From: Neodiprion pinetum
Taxonomy: Eukaryota; Arthropoda; Insecta; Hymenoptera; Diprionidae
Direction: 5' to 3'
DNA: 64,000 nt
Assembly: GCF_021155775.2 (NCBI RefSeq)
Contig: NC_060235.2
Coordinates: 22,763,598-22,827,597, forward strand
Shown here: piece by piece, positions 40,301-50,238 of the stretch
How positions within the stretch are numbered: position 1 is the first letter of the stretch
Layout: each line of letters begins with the position of its first letter
Translations under genes and position numbers: made by a program
The notes under the pieces: model-generated
Seen by the model: the letters and a program-made list of their open reading frames with translations, nothing else
The model's database searches: none
Told to the model about the DNA's origin: nothing

Positions 40301-40765
40301 TCGACCCCTTCTCAGAGCAAACCTCCGAAGAGAGCAGCTTTGATATCATTGCCACGCGGTGAGCAGTTTCAAAAATTGTCGAGAAACAATTTGTTCTCCA
40401 AGTTCGCAACTTGCGGTGATTCTTCGAAGAGCGTAGAATGTCAAGAGGACAAAGCTGACGGTGATCGGGAAGTTTTGATTATCGAATCTACACGAGAAAT
40501 TCAAAATTTAGACCGGAACGAAACTAAATGTCAAGAGGCCAATGTTCACGTCTCAGACGTTATTCGGCAAGCTGTTTCGGAGACCGAGCAGACTTCCGCA
40601 GACTCCAAAATTGCCGAGAACTCGGAAGCTGACCGACTAAAAATGAATACAAGCGAAGCCCTGAACTTGGAAAACAAGGACGCAGAGGTGATTGAGGCGA
40701 AGAACAAAAGCCCCGTGCCAGAGTCGATGGACATCGCAGAAGACAACGTAGTTGTATTAGATTAG
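13372..40765 (+). CDS. CHAF1A: Chromatin assembly factor 1 large subunit (p150/CHAF1A)
   Basis: Histone chaperone subunit that deposits H3-H4 on newly replicated DNA and binds PCNA. Exons: 13372..13453, 13675..14660, 14761..14891, 15047..15426, 16135..16304, 38691..38839, 38933..38984, 39072..39210, 39711..40765 (stop TAG). Phases join to about 1047 aa. In order: N-terminal QLPF motif as in vertebrate p150 (QARLPF); Ser/Glu-rich acidic stretch; long KER (Lys/Glu/Arg) helix encoded by 14590-15130; PIP-like ASNFANFFVPKKQ; the FAENRRPPFWGTW block (FCENHRPAYWGTW in vertebrates); the signature DYDVDSDDEWEEEEPGE (LDYEVDSDEEWEEEEPGE in vertebrates); VPHGYLSDEE; IGCVWQG; then the C-terminal winged-helix region (IPNLIRLVHGN, CWYVR). 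Intron 5, 16305..38690 (about 22.4 kb), contains the Klf15 gene on the other strand. The start could shift if a 5' exon exists. Confidence 0.93.
16658..17307. repeat. Fold-back (long inverted repeat) element in CAF-1 intron
   Basis: Two imperfect arms of about 280 bases face each other around a loop of about 70 bases. The left arm contains CAACTATAAATAATTCAAAA, CCCGTGCCTGTAA and CTATCTGAGAAAAAATTCAC. The right arm has the reverse complements GAATTATTTATAGTTG, TTACAGGCACGGG and GTGAATTTTTTCTCAGATAG. The outer ends read AGGGTGATC and (reverse complement) AGGGTGGTC. This looks like a foldback or MITE-type element; no coding capacity is seen. Confidence 0.75.
19077..19090 (-). promoter_or_regulatory. 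CTCF-like motif
   Basis: Minus-strand TTACTAGATGGCGC matches the core consensus CCASYAGRKGGCRS at 12 of 14 positions. It lies inside the large CAF-1 intron on the 3' side of Klf15. Confidence 0.4.
20701..20714 (-). promoter_or_regulatory. CTCF-like motif, near-perfect
   Basis: Minus-strand CCACGAGAGGGCAG matches CCASYAGRKGGCRS at 13 of 14 positions. It sits in a complex, non-AT-rich stretch of the CAF-1 intron. A role as an insulator between host and nested gene is inference. Confidence 0.45.
23621..24219. mobile_element. Non-autonomous pogo/Tigger-type element
   Basis: The terminal inverted repeats read CAGTGGAACCTCAGTTATA and, from the right end, CAGTGAAACTTCAGTTATA, which is the pogo/Tigger family pattern. 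TA dinucleotides flank both ends (23619-23620 and 24220-24221), as expected for Tc1/mariner-type insertion. The 599 bp holds no transposase frame. It carries a CTCF-like motif at 23827. Confidence 0.82.
23827..23840 (+). promoter_or_regulatory. CTCF-like motif inside the pogo-type MITE
   Basis: TCGCTAGGTGGCGC matches CCASYAGRKGGCRS at 12 of 14 positions. A weaker relative, CCGCTAAATGGCGT, follows about 45 bases later in the same element. Confidence 0.3.
24943..24948 (-). terminator. Possible poly(A) signal of Klf15
   Basis: AATAAA on the minus strand, about 430 bases past the Klf15 stop at 25378-25380. Confidence 0.35.
25378..28041 (-). CDS. Klf15: Krüppel-like factor 15 homolog
   Basis: Nuclear zinc-finger transcription factor that binds GC/CACCC boxes. 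Coding exons: 27771..28041 (ATG immediately after an ACACAG acceptor), 26967..27203, 26210..26355 and 25378..25683 (stop TGA). Phases join to 319 aa. Three C2H2 fingers end the protein. They include ASHLKAHLRRHTGEKPF, CGWRFSRSDELARHRRSHSG and KKFARSDHLAKHRKVH, which match KLF15 rather than KLF6/7 or KLF10/11. Finger 1 is split by an intron between CTYQGCAK and MYAKASH. The N-terminal half is acidic and Ser/Glu-rich (YLSEFSELSELDSELEW), a plausible activation region. The donor at 27770 (GTAGGC) was chosen by phase; a weaker alternative lies near 27691. The 5' UTR exon and promoter are upstream (right) and not located. The whole gene is antisense inside intron 5 of CAF-1 p150. Confidence 0.9.
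26581..26594 (-). promoter_or_regulatory. CTCF-like motif in Klf15 intron
   Basis: Minus-strand TGTGTAGATGGCGC matches CCASYAGRKGGCRS at 11 of 14 positions. This is weaker than the sites at 19077 and 20701. Confidence 0.25.
28042..32061. promoter_or_regulatory. Upstream region of Klf15
   Basis: Must contain the Klf15 5' UTR exon or exons and promoter, because the coding start follows a splice acceptor. A CpG-rich stretch at about 30560-30830, distinct from the AT-rich surroundings, is a candidate promoter. A hairpin-forming pair near 28260-28355 (GGGGTCC and TTGTGGTC with their complements) is also present. No other gene is supported. Confidence 0.35.
32062..32467 (+). mobile_element. Interspersed repeat, copy 1 (MITE-like)
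   Basis: Begins at TTCAGTTCCGGTTACCG and ends CTCAGTG. It is collinear, with only scattered differences by eye, with 53110..53542. The right terminal repeat (CTCAGTG) is kept; the left CACTGAG end is missing here. Confidence 0.75.
32468..32640. repeat. ATTTCA-rich degenerate repeat
   Basis: Many imperfect copies of ATTTCA / TGATTTCA in direct orientation. A similar TGAAATCA-rich patch, in the opposite sense, occurs at about 46605-46730. Confidence 0.5.
32641..37120. other. CAF-1 intron 5, right-middle stretch
   Basis: AT-rich intronic sequence. A palindromic CRE octamer TGACGTCA lies at 35018-35025. No gene is supported apart from the candidate exon at its right edge (37121..37378). Confidence 0.5.
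35018..35025. promoter_or_regulatory. Perfect CRE palindrome
   Basis: TGACGTCA, the full CREB/ATF site, in the CAF-1 intron about 7 kb upstream of the Klf15 start codon. A single octamer can arise by chance, so function is not shown. Confidence 0.25.
37121..37378 (-). CDS. Candidate first exon of an unknown secreted protein
   Basis: An ATG-initiated 86-codon open segment ends exactly at a strong donor (GTGAGT) in phase 0. Residues 5-22 (KLYLKVLMLLLFHRVAGI) look like a signal peptide. The rest is polar, with two Cys (26 and 83). An Arg-Arg-Arg run at 71-73 and Gly-Lys-Lys at 84-86 bracket a short segment, the layout of a processed and amidated peptide. Codon third positions are mixed rather than AT-dominated as in the surrounding intron. 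I do not recognise it and found no downstream exon, so it may be spurious. If real it is a second gene nested antisense in the CAF-1 intron. Confidence 0.3.
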
Positions 40766-43378
40766 GCTTATTCGGTAACGAACTTTGCTTACCCTGCCCA
40801 AAATCTGAACCTCACGCCTCGGTGTTCAATACTCCCAGTATATTACGAGTAACGAATTCTAGTGCCTTTTTATCGTCGGCCGTGACTCGCTCGCGGCCGT
40901 TTCATTCGATTGATTTTATTTTTACGCATCTATTAAGACTAAGTACACACCGCATACATATGACATATCAAAGTATTATCGAAGTTAAGTTTATACACGT
41001 ATTGAGAAAATGAAGTAATGAAAGAAACATCGGAAAATGAAAGAGTGCAATTGAAATTTGCCGTTGGTACGAAAACAGCTTTTCGTGTGAAAATCGTGCA
41101 GTTCAGTAGCCGTTTTTACGTGGTTTCTGTTTTGCTGTATACGAAACAAAAGCCGATACTAATTTGACAGAATCCCTCTAGAAAATATCTTCTAGAAATG
41201 TTGAATTATAGAGAAAATTTTTTCGTAGCCCTACTTAACAATACTATTCGAGTTTTTTATGCCGTGTGCATTGAGTAATGTAATAAAATCTGGGCTAAAA
41301 TTTGAAAGATTACGATTTCTAGCTTGGCAGTATATTTGAATGATCATCGATACCTGTCATTTACAATTCATGAGTTCACTTTCGGTCGGTAAACGGAAAA
41401 TGGAATTTGAAGCGGTGTGGGGATGGAAATATGGAAGAGCTGGACGAGGAATAATCCTTGGTATACGATATATTATACAAATTTATGTCAAAGTAAATTT
41501 CAGAATTTGAGAAACCAATTTTGGCCATGTTGTAATGAAAAATCAGCTCTGCGTGAGCATATTTTCGTTCCATTTACGTTTCCGATCCATCACATGTATC
41601 ACTGGTTTATATTACTACTATACTCGTTTACATACACGTAATATTCCATACGCATTTTGTATTTGTAAATTTGTTTTTCACTATTTTATCTTTACGGATT
41701 TTTTTGTCACAATTGCAAGCCGTAATGAAAAAGATTATTAGGAAAATGTTGAAAAAAAAACGATACAAATAAACTGTGCCTTATTTATTTTACCTAACAT
41801 TTTGTTCGCACTTAGGTAAGCACCTCTTATACCCAGAATCTCAATCTCCCAAACCACCCACGTGATTCGTCGTTACAGCCTCGCAAAGCGTAGTAATCCA
41901 TTAGAATCGCAAGGAAATTGGCAACTTTGGCATAACCACCGGCATTTAGAGCGATGTATTATCCACAAGCTTCCGACCCGTAGACTTTTGTCAATTAGTA
42001 TCGGGAACTTATTTCATTCGTTAAAGAGATATCCTTCGAGCGCCCACCCTGTCGGCCGTATTCTGAAGTGTGTTTTGTGAAATGGACCCTTTTTCGAGAA
42101 AGGAGCGAATCCTGGAGGTCCTGAATTTTTGTTTTCATTTCGTTTTTCTTCTGCCTTACCCAAACTTGCACAATTTTTATCGTGCTTATACTCGATTCAA
42201 TTTTCTCCCTCATAATGACGTACGTAACATATTTGAGCAGCGACTTTTCCAGCACTACCCTCAACATGGGAGGCAACTCAATGCGAATAAAATAACTTGA
42301 TTTAGTATTCTTTTCACTTATACAATTGCCGTACAATATTTCGTGCAATGTATCTGGGCCTAATTAAAAAAGGAGAGGAGAAAAGCATAAAAAAGGAGCG
42401 AGTTGCTCATGCGTTATAATTGATTTATCACAAAATGTTTCTATGATAATTAATGGTCTAGGCAAAAATTTTGCCCCAACGTAGATAGATATATATCGAT
42501 CACAGATCTCGTTTTTCAATGAGGGGCCAAATAGGACCTACGGAGGACTATCCTTGTATTAGAAAGAGATGCTATTCTAGGTCTAAACTTGGCAGATATT
42601 TCCATTCCTTTCACGGTTAGGTTCAAATTAGGACGTCTCTAAGACCTCTGCAGGTCCTCTACACTTTATATTCTTTACCGTAGAATGTAGTAAATTGGGT
42701 AAAAAATTATCGCATGCAGCAAGGATGATCATGGCTTGTGAAAAAGTGATCTTTATGTTAAATAAATTATAACCCCACAGGATTACTATCCACAAAAGGC
42801 AGGCGATACGTTAAATGCAATAGGGCAAACCTTTATAAATACGTTCGAAGAAATTCTCGGGTTATCTTCTTGCTATAATACTTTCGATTACCGTACTCAT
42901 CACTCTTTTTCTTGCAGGTGGCTACGAACCACGCATCTCCTTTTTGACCAGCATCTTAAACTCTTTCAACCCCACTTTTCGGACGCGTAACAATACAGTC
43001 AGTTTTCACTTCTCGAAATTAAATAAATATGCGACAGCGCAAGGTGTAACTGTATACTCGCTTCAACTTCCTTCGATGCGGAATAGCAGATTATACCTTA
43101 GCGTGTTTTGGCAAAGTAGCGATGTATGTACACATTGTACACAGAGTTTATAGCCTCTATGGCGATGTAACAGCTCAAGTGAAACTATTATCTCCCGCTT
43201 ATTACAGTTTCGTGTTAATCGGTACTTCGAGTCGTCCTCGGGACATTTACGCACGCTCGCGTGCAGACTTTACCTGCCCATTAGGCATCTATACCTCAAA
43301 TCCTGCCTCTTGTCCGTGACGTGCCTCGAAACACAAATATCAGCTGTGTATTTAGTGTATTGTCTACCGGCTCAATAT
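40766..43378. other. Spacer downstream of CAF-1 p150
   Basis: 3' UTR of CAF-1 followed by AT-rich sequence with no supported gene. AATAAA hexamers on the plus strand occur at 41282-41287 and 41768-41773. Confidence 0.5.
41282..41287 (+). terminator. Possible poly(A) signal of CAF-1 p150
   Basis: AATAAA about 520 bases past the stop codon. A second one at 41768-41773 is an alternative. Confidence 0.35.
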
Positions 43379-43386
43379 GTATCTTC

Positions 43387-43550
43387 TGGGGGTGTGCGGG
43401 TACTGAAATTCATGGGGTCGGGTCAGGTACCCGAAAATTTCGGGTACTCCAAGATTTCGGACTACCCAAAGATTTCGGGATTTCTAAAAACCCAACCCGA
43501 TGCAAACCCGAGTTCCAGTAGCCGAGATTTCGGGTACCCGCACACCCCTA
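43387..43550. mobile_element. Complete hAT-type MITE with 8-bp target duplication
   Basis: 164 bp bounded by inverted repeats TGGGGGTGTGCGGGTAC (left) and TAGGGGTGTGCGGGTACCC (reverse complement of the right end). The flanks GTATCTTC at 43379-43386 and 43551-43558 are identical, an 8-bp target-site duplication as made by hAT transposases. No coding capacity. The internal part is rich in CCCGAAAT/ATTTCGGG blocks. Confidence 0.88.
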
Positions 43551-43558
43551 GTATCTTC

Positions 43559-44505
43559 TATGGGTATCGTCTGTGTATTTTGTTGCATTTGTAAAATCTC
43601 AGAAGTCGATCTGATCTCTAGTGATACGTTTCGTATCGTGCGCACAAATAAAGTACATCTTTTTGTTCATGGATCATCGTCGATAAAAATTGACTTTACG
43701 GATAATGTTGCGTTGGAAACAGGATTTAATGATTTGAAACTCAACGGATTATTCCCTTTGGAAATAAGTTAGTGAAAAAACAACCGCTGTTTTTTAAATA
43801 ATGTTATTTGTGGAATTCTGAACATTTCAAAATTTACCCTACAAGAACAAGGTTTTTTCCTGCTTTCTTTAACACTTTGAAGAACCATGGACTGACAATA
43901 GTCAATACTTAGCCTTTCAACAATTGAGAAGAAAAATATGATTCGATAAGTAAGTCAATATTATGCAGAAGGTCAAATAATTTTTTTTAGCTAGCTTACG
44001 TCACATGTCCAAAAAGTTGTGTTATTGAAAGACAATGTTAACACCCTATCAAAATTTAAAATAAATCCACGAGGTTTTTATTCTTTATTCCAGTTAATTT
44101 TCAACGCACCTCATGATAAATTTATTTTCATTATTCATTTTTATATGATCTATTCAAACACTTGCGTAATTTTTCTCAATCTAAACCCAATTACCGTTTC
44201 CAAATTTTGAGAAAGACTCAGGAATTAGGTTCAACCTTCGTCATATCTTCAACGTGCTTCTAGCAAAGTGAAAAGTGCTACAGAATTTTTTCGGATATTT
44301 TCAATACTTGGGACATTAAATTTTTCCAATTCATGATTTTAAAAGTGCACTACAAATGAAAAAAAAAAAAATTTTCATAGGAACATACTTGAAACGATTG
44401 GAACTGAAAATGAAGTAGTTCGAAAGGACCCCGCAGAATATTTATGGAAATTGGCTCCCGGTCGAATTAGCTAGATTGTCAGTATGTTATAGTATGAACG
44501 ACTTC
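43559..44505. other. AT-rich spacer
   Basis: No gene, RNA or repeat that I can support. Confidence 0.45.
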
Positions 44506-44745
44506 GGCAGCCAAAACTACGGAGCGCTTGTTTTGGAAGTCGAGTTTCACTAGATAGCGGACCTGGAGCGCAAGAACCACAGAAAATTACTCGTAAAGAT
44601 CAAAAGTTACCAGGTCAAGGACCTGGACAGCTAAAACTACGGAGCACGAGTCCTGGAGGTCGAGTTTCACCAGGTAGCGGACCTGGAGCGCAGGATCCAG
44701 AAGTTAAAGAACCCGGTACTCGAAATCTGCGGAGCGCGATTTTCA
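44506..44745 (+). repeat. 120-bp imperfect tandem duplication
   Basis: The segment starting at CAGCCAAAACTACGGAGCGC recurs exactly 120 bases later as CAGCTAAAACTACGGAGCAC. Each continues with GTCGAGTTTCAC and TAGCGGACCTGGAGCGCA. A third, partial echo (CTGCGGAGCGCGA) follows near 44730. Confidence 0.7.
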
Positions 44746-44904
44746 TACGTCCGCTCTACTGCGCGGATGTTTCCAGACTGAGGAATTCGGCTAGCTGATT
44801 TTGGTCGTTACGATTACTATAGATCGATGCCGTCGAGAGAAAAAAAATTTTTTTGTGACGGCACTTTCTGACATCCTAAGATCCACACTTTGGTTTCGAA
44901 CTTT

Positions 44905-44942
44905 AATACTATGTATGATGTATGATGTATGATGTATGATGA
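44905..44942 (+). repeat. TATGATG microsatellite
   Basis: Four to five tandem copies of the heptamer TATGATG. Confidence 0.8.
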
Positions 44943-45418
44943 TTAGTCAAAGAACTGCACGATTGATTATTGTGGGAGATTTTCTCAAGTTTTCTATTTC
45001 ACAATGACAACTGTATGTTACGAACATTTCGCACACGATAGTTGTTGGTTATGAAGAACTTCTTTTAACGGTGTGATTAGTTACTTGGTTGATAATACGT
45101 GAAATTGTTAATACACCTAAACCCACCCAAACGCGCCAAACTGTTACGAAAAGTAACCCAAGGCTGCAAGTCTTTGTATATCAATGTATAATATTAATCG
45201 CAATTGACTATCGACGTATAAACAAATTACAAACGTATGTCTGCAAAATATACTTCCTTACTTCAATACCTAACTGGTAATCAACATGTCACGAAGATTT
45301 CGTCAGTTGGAGCGAAAAATACCTACCTAAATACTCGTTGGACAATGTTCAATCAAAATTATGAATCATCCTTTCACTTAAGCATGCAATATTTTGAATA
45401 GAAAAGAAACTACGGAAA
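44943..45418. promoter_or_regulatory. Upstream region of the unrecognised gene at 45419
   Basis: AT-rich and without other features. It should hold the promoter of the small gene that follows. Confidence 0.3.
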
Positions 45419-46375
45419 ATGTCGGAAAATCCATGTCAATTTTTTACCACCGAATACCGTAGCCAATACGTTGAAAAAGTACAGAGTAGAGCGCAGATGT
45501 AAGTTATTAATTTTCTGTGGCCGTGTTTCTTTTTTTATTAGTAAAAGCACGTGTAACAACCGTCGCAAAATCGAGTACCTCAATTAACACGGTTGACATA
45601 ATCGGTAACTTTTAATCCATTAATTTTGCGATGTCATTTCCGTTGCCAATTTTGGACCTCTGGGATCGTTTAATATACCGCCAAGCAGAAATCGGCAAAG
45701 TGACTGTTTCGCAGAGCGCGTAGATGAATCCTGGCAGATCGATCCTCAAAAAGCATCGAAGATCACGGAAATTGACGACGAGGCTAGAAAAAAGGCAAAT
45801 TGGCTGATTCTGGACACTTTACGATCAGTTTACAGAAACGATTTCACTGACCGAAGTAAGTAACGATTTTTTAGCGGTATGGCAATTCAATCATTGGCTA
45901 TTCCTCGTCAAGAGTTTCAAAATTCTTCGATACCCGCGAATGACGAAGAAGCAAATCTTGGCAGTGAGCTTTTCGCAAATATCGATAAACTGTTCAACAA
46001 TTCTCACGAGGAAAAAATTCTGGCTCCTCCACCGACGGCAAAGAGAGGTAAGTTCAATATGCCAAGGTGATGCAAGGATACGAGGAAAAGGTACTTTGTA
46101 CAAGTGCTCAGTCCTTTTTTGCCCGTTTTCTAATTCAATGATGCAATTGCTCTGCTCTTTCAGTTTTCGGATACATGAGACCGAAGTTTCTCCACGAGAC
46201 GTTGTCCGGATATCAGGATGTTCACGGAAGGACGGGAGGCAGGATAATGAAGCGTAATGCGGAAGCTGCGAGGATGGCGATGAAAAGAGAAGCCTTGAGG
46301 AACAAAAAATTCGCGAAACAAAATACTGGCGATCCTTGCGGACCTGAAAAATTAGCCGATATGCATTTTACCTAG
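45419..46375 (+). CDS. Unrecognised small gene, 197 aa
   Basis: Four exons: 45419..45498, 45689..45855, 45913..46047, 46164..46375 (stop TAG). Phases join cleanly. The N-terminus is MSENPCQFFTTEYRSQYVEK. The middle is charged and likely helical (ASKITEIDDEARKKANWLI), followed by an acidic linker. The C-terminus has a distinctive RPKFLHETLSGYQDVHG block, GGRIM and a basic helix, ending LADMHFT. There is no signal peptide, membrane segment or known catalytic motif. Intron 2 would be only 57 bases (45856..45912). It is inferred because the open frame otherwise meets an in-frame TAA just past a GTAAGT donor. AATAAA follows 88 bases past the stop. The Tyr/Thr-rich start vaguely recalls axonemal microtubule-associated proteins, but that is a guess. 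Coding status is well supported; function is unknown. Confidence 0.68.
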
Positions 46376-46462
46376 ATGGGATGGGTAAAAACATTTGTAA
46401 CAGTTATTTATGTTATACGTAATGTTGTGTTCATTACGTAGTTAAACATTAGGCAAAGGATA

Positions 46463-46468
46463 AATAAA
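46463..46468 (+). terminator. Poly(A) signal of the unrecognised gene
   Basis: AATAAA 88 bases past the TAG at 46373-46375. Confidence 0.6.
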
Positions 46469-48665
46469 AAGAGGTGAAAAAGAAAAACAGCGAGTTTTCT
46501 GTATTTTTGCGCTGCAAATTTCGAGGGGATATTGACCCTTGAATGAAACCAGCTGTTCGCCATAGTTTGAAATCAGTCGGAAGTCGCTTGAAATGAGAAA
46601 GAAATGACAGTATATTGTATATCAAATCACCCGAATAGCGCTGAAATCAAATGAAATCAATTAGAAACATTTGGAATGGGTATTAAATTCACTTTGAAAT
46701 CATTATTAGTCATGAAATCACTTGCATACTAAAAGTCTGAGTGAACAGCCCCTCGGTAAATTTGAAACTATTGTTCGTCGCAGTAACTCATTCGAGCCAT
46801 GCGTGATCGTTGTGTCTCGTAAAATTATAACACTGACGAAGCCTTTGCGTGAATTAATTTTGAAATTTTTCAATATCGGCCAAAATAAGACAAAAAAAAA
46901 AAAATTCGGTGTGATCAGTCCGTCTCCCATTGCTATTCTTAGACTTGGAAACTTTTCATATCAGAACCGATTCGAACGAATCGTTCTTGACTAATTTGAC
47001 CCTAAGGATCTCGGAAGAGGCAGAGGCATTTAAAACATCGTAGAACTAACAAATGGGAATATACAACAAGCTGTTTCAATTTTACTGCAGTAACTTTTGG
47101 GTCATTAATTGCAGAGATTTTCCACATTCACGTACAGACAAAGTACGTGGTAATTGATTTCAGTAATATTTCATCAACCTTTAAAATCGTTCGACAAAAA
47201 TTCCACCCGCGATGTGTTTTCCTTGATTGAATTCGGCGATTAGGTATTCGCAAAAGTCAGATTCAAATTGTTCAAATTTTCAGCGATAATTGAACCGGTT
47301 TATCATATAATACTCTATTCGTCCCCTCTTTTATCCACGTACCACGGGACTCGAATCTCGCTGATACGGGGGACTAAGATCATGAAATTAAGTATCTGCC
47401 AAAGTGTCGAAAACGTCTATCAAGCTAAATTTCCCGTTTCAGCGATCCAAGCAAAATCAACACCAGCAAATAGTTGTTTCGATCTGTGACCGATCTATCG
47501 ATACCAGTTTTGTAATTTTCAGTTCGTTTCTGAAGATCTCTTTTCCTAATTCTCCGTATAATTGTTGCCTTGCAGTATTTGTTCCAATCTAACGTTCTGT
47601 AGTGACTACGCATTATCCGATCCTCCTGCCCGCTGATTAAAAAATCCTCTCTAATTTCCCCGCAATATAACATACACGTATACCTGCACTACATAAATCC
47701 ATAACAACGTGACGAAGAGATTCCGCCAACCGACTATTGAATTGAAATTGACACGTTTTTTGAGCTCGAGTTTTCTCCAACCTGTTTCTCCCGTCCTTTT
47801 TGCCCTCAATTTATTTTTTCACGTAGACAATAGAAACGACTCGCATCGTGTAGTAATTGTTAAATAAATTGCGGTGGATTAGTACAGATAAACATAAAGC
47901 AGCAGGTGCTAATATTTCTTAAATAACAATGATGCGTTCAAACTACTCTCCGTATAAAATAGATCTTTTTTTGTCACTTCTCTTTTCCTTTTACCGAAAG
48001 TCAAGAATCTTTACTGCAACATCATACCGATTAACGATATTCTCGGTTGCTCTCATTCGGTGGGCTTTCTCACAATTTCGATTAAATTAGTGAATAAGCA
48101 GCTATATTAATGCTCTGCAGACACGAAAGTGGCTCAATGAATAGAGTTTTTGAAATCATTCGAGTCTCATCATTACCTGGACTGAGATCCCGATCTCATG
48201 ATATAACCGTGAGGCAAAATCGCGGAGATCCTATGCAAGGCAACAGTTAATTTCGAGTCTTTATTATTTATTTAATTTATTTATCAACCATGTCCAACTT
48301 ATCTGTATTCGTATATAGATATTGAATATTTGTAATAAATCGTACAAGTTTTTTTTTTTTTTCTTCTTTTTCTTATACGTCCAATGAAATTCTAACGACT
48401 GAATCTAATTTGCAGTAACTCATTTGATATATCGATGAATCGTGAATCAGCTCATTTGGCTACGCTGTGTATAATTATTATTTTATTCTTCGTGTTTATT
48501 TTCGATATATTTCAATCTGGGCATTAATTTCACACGTTACATGTATACAGGATTCGTTGATCAAATTAAGAACTCTCAAATCAGGAAAGTACAAATCGCG
48601 TAAAGGATAATAATAATTAGAAGAGAAAAAACATCAATCGTTAAATCGATCTGTACGTTTTTTGT

Positions 48666-48710
<45 letters not shown>

Positions 48711-49991
48711 TGATCCAGATCCGATTCATCGACATATTCATTACATGGGAGTATCTGCTTGACGATGATCGAGGTACGGTATATAATTACAGGAACTTTC
48801 ATAAAATATCATGGTATATATATATTTACAATTATTTTTATTTTATTTCCAAATATTGTTATAATTACTATTGTTACTATTCTAATATTATTGCTATACT
48901 ATCAACCTAACCAATATCACTAATTAATTCTATCTACAAAAGAAAAAAAAAAAAATAGCAGCAAACAATTTCCAGCAATAACCGTTGGTCTCTGTACCGT
49001 AAGGCTTGAAAAGAAATTGATTTATCCTGTATTTGGGTGGAACACGTGTATGGTATTATAGGAACGTTTCGTTAGGAGGCAAGAATCGCGAAACGCCATA
49101 GTATTATTTTCGGTGGAATATAAAACATATTAGCGATTAGCTCTCGCGAACTGTGATTAGTATCATGCTGAAACTATCATTACCGTTATTGGTAGCATTG
49201 CTCAAGTATGGTTAATTGAAAAACATTTAGCTGGTCTAATAATTGCCGTCAATCCGTGCTGCTGAACTACATATTTTTGTCTTTCTCTCTGTAACATGTT
49301 TTTATATATATGTATTTACAGTTGTAAAATGAAAAAAAAATTACTTCTTCTCATTTATAAGTATAAACTAATCATAATCACTGGAGATGTCCCCGAAAGA
49401 TACAGTAGAGTTGATATTTCTTTCTACTTGTACATTTTAAACTAGGTTCTATTAAATAAGGCCACAAAAATGTTTCGAAAATTTTTAAGGCAATGTTATT
49501 CTACGTGCAATTTTTATTCCGTCTCGTTGAAAAGATCTACAGAGAGTATTGCCGGAGTTGACTTTAGAAATGCAAAAATTACTCGTCTCTATTTCTGATG
49601 CTTCAAATTATAAGATAAAAAATAATGTACAGAAGGCTATTTTTTTAAACTAAATGACACACAAAAAAAAAAAAAAACAAAAAAAAAACAGGAAAAGAAA
49701 AAAAAGTTCAACATACGCGGACACGATTATAAATTATATCCCGTATGCGCGACATAATAATGTTTTAAATTGTATATTACTATTGCGTACACGCTCTTGC
49801 ACTGGCCGTAACGAGACTTCGTATTCACTCAATGTCTTTAGCATTACAAAAATCGAGGTTCATCCAACAAGATAATTGCGTTCTTTCGATTCTCCGACAG
49901 TCTCGGTTTCTCCACCGTCTAATAAGAAAACAATAAAAAAAAAAAAATAAAAAAAAAGTAGGAACAAAGCGTCGAAAAGTAAAACCCGATA
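46469..49991. other. Spacer between the unrecognised gene and prd (convergent 3' ends)
   Basis: AT-rich. Contains a TGAAATCA-rich patch at about 46605-46730, a 43-base T-run at 48667-48709, A-rich runs near 49660-49710 and 49930-49960, and the prd 3' UTR at the right end. No gene supported. Confidence 0.5.
48667..48709 (+). repeat. Poly(T) tract, 43 T
   Basis: Uninterrupted T-run. On the minus strand it is a long poly(A), but no retrocopy can be seen next to it. Confidence 0.9.
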
Positions 49992-50205
49992 TCAGTACCA
50001 GCTGTAGAACGGCTGGTGTGGATTTGGCCGGGGCGGTTGTTGGAAGCCCTGGGTTGCGTAATGAGTGGCGAAGGCCTGATGCCCGTGAGAAGGGTGGTGC
50101 GAATGGGCCTGCTGGAGGCTCGAGGGTGGGCTGGAAAGCCCGACGCGTCCAGATCCGGGAATCGGGATGCTCCAGGAGGGCGAGCTTCCCTCTGTTTGCT
50201 GCTGC

Positions 50206-50238
<33 letters not shown>

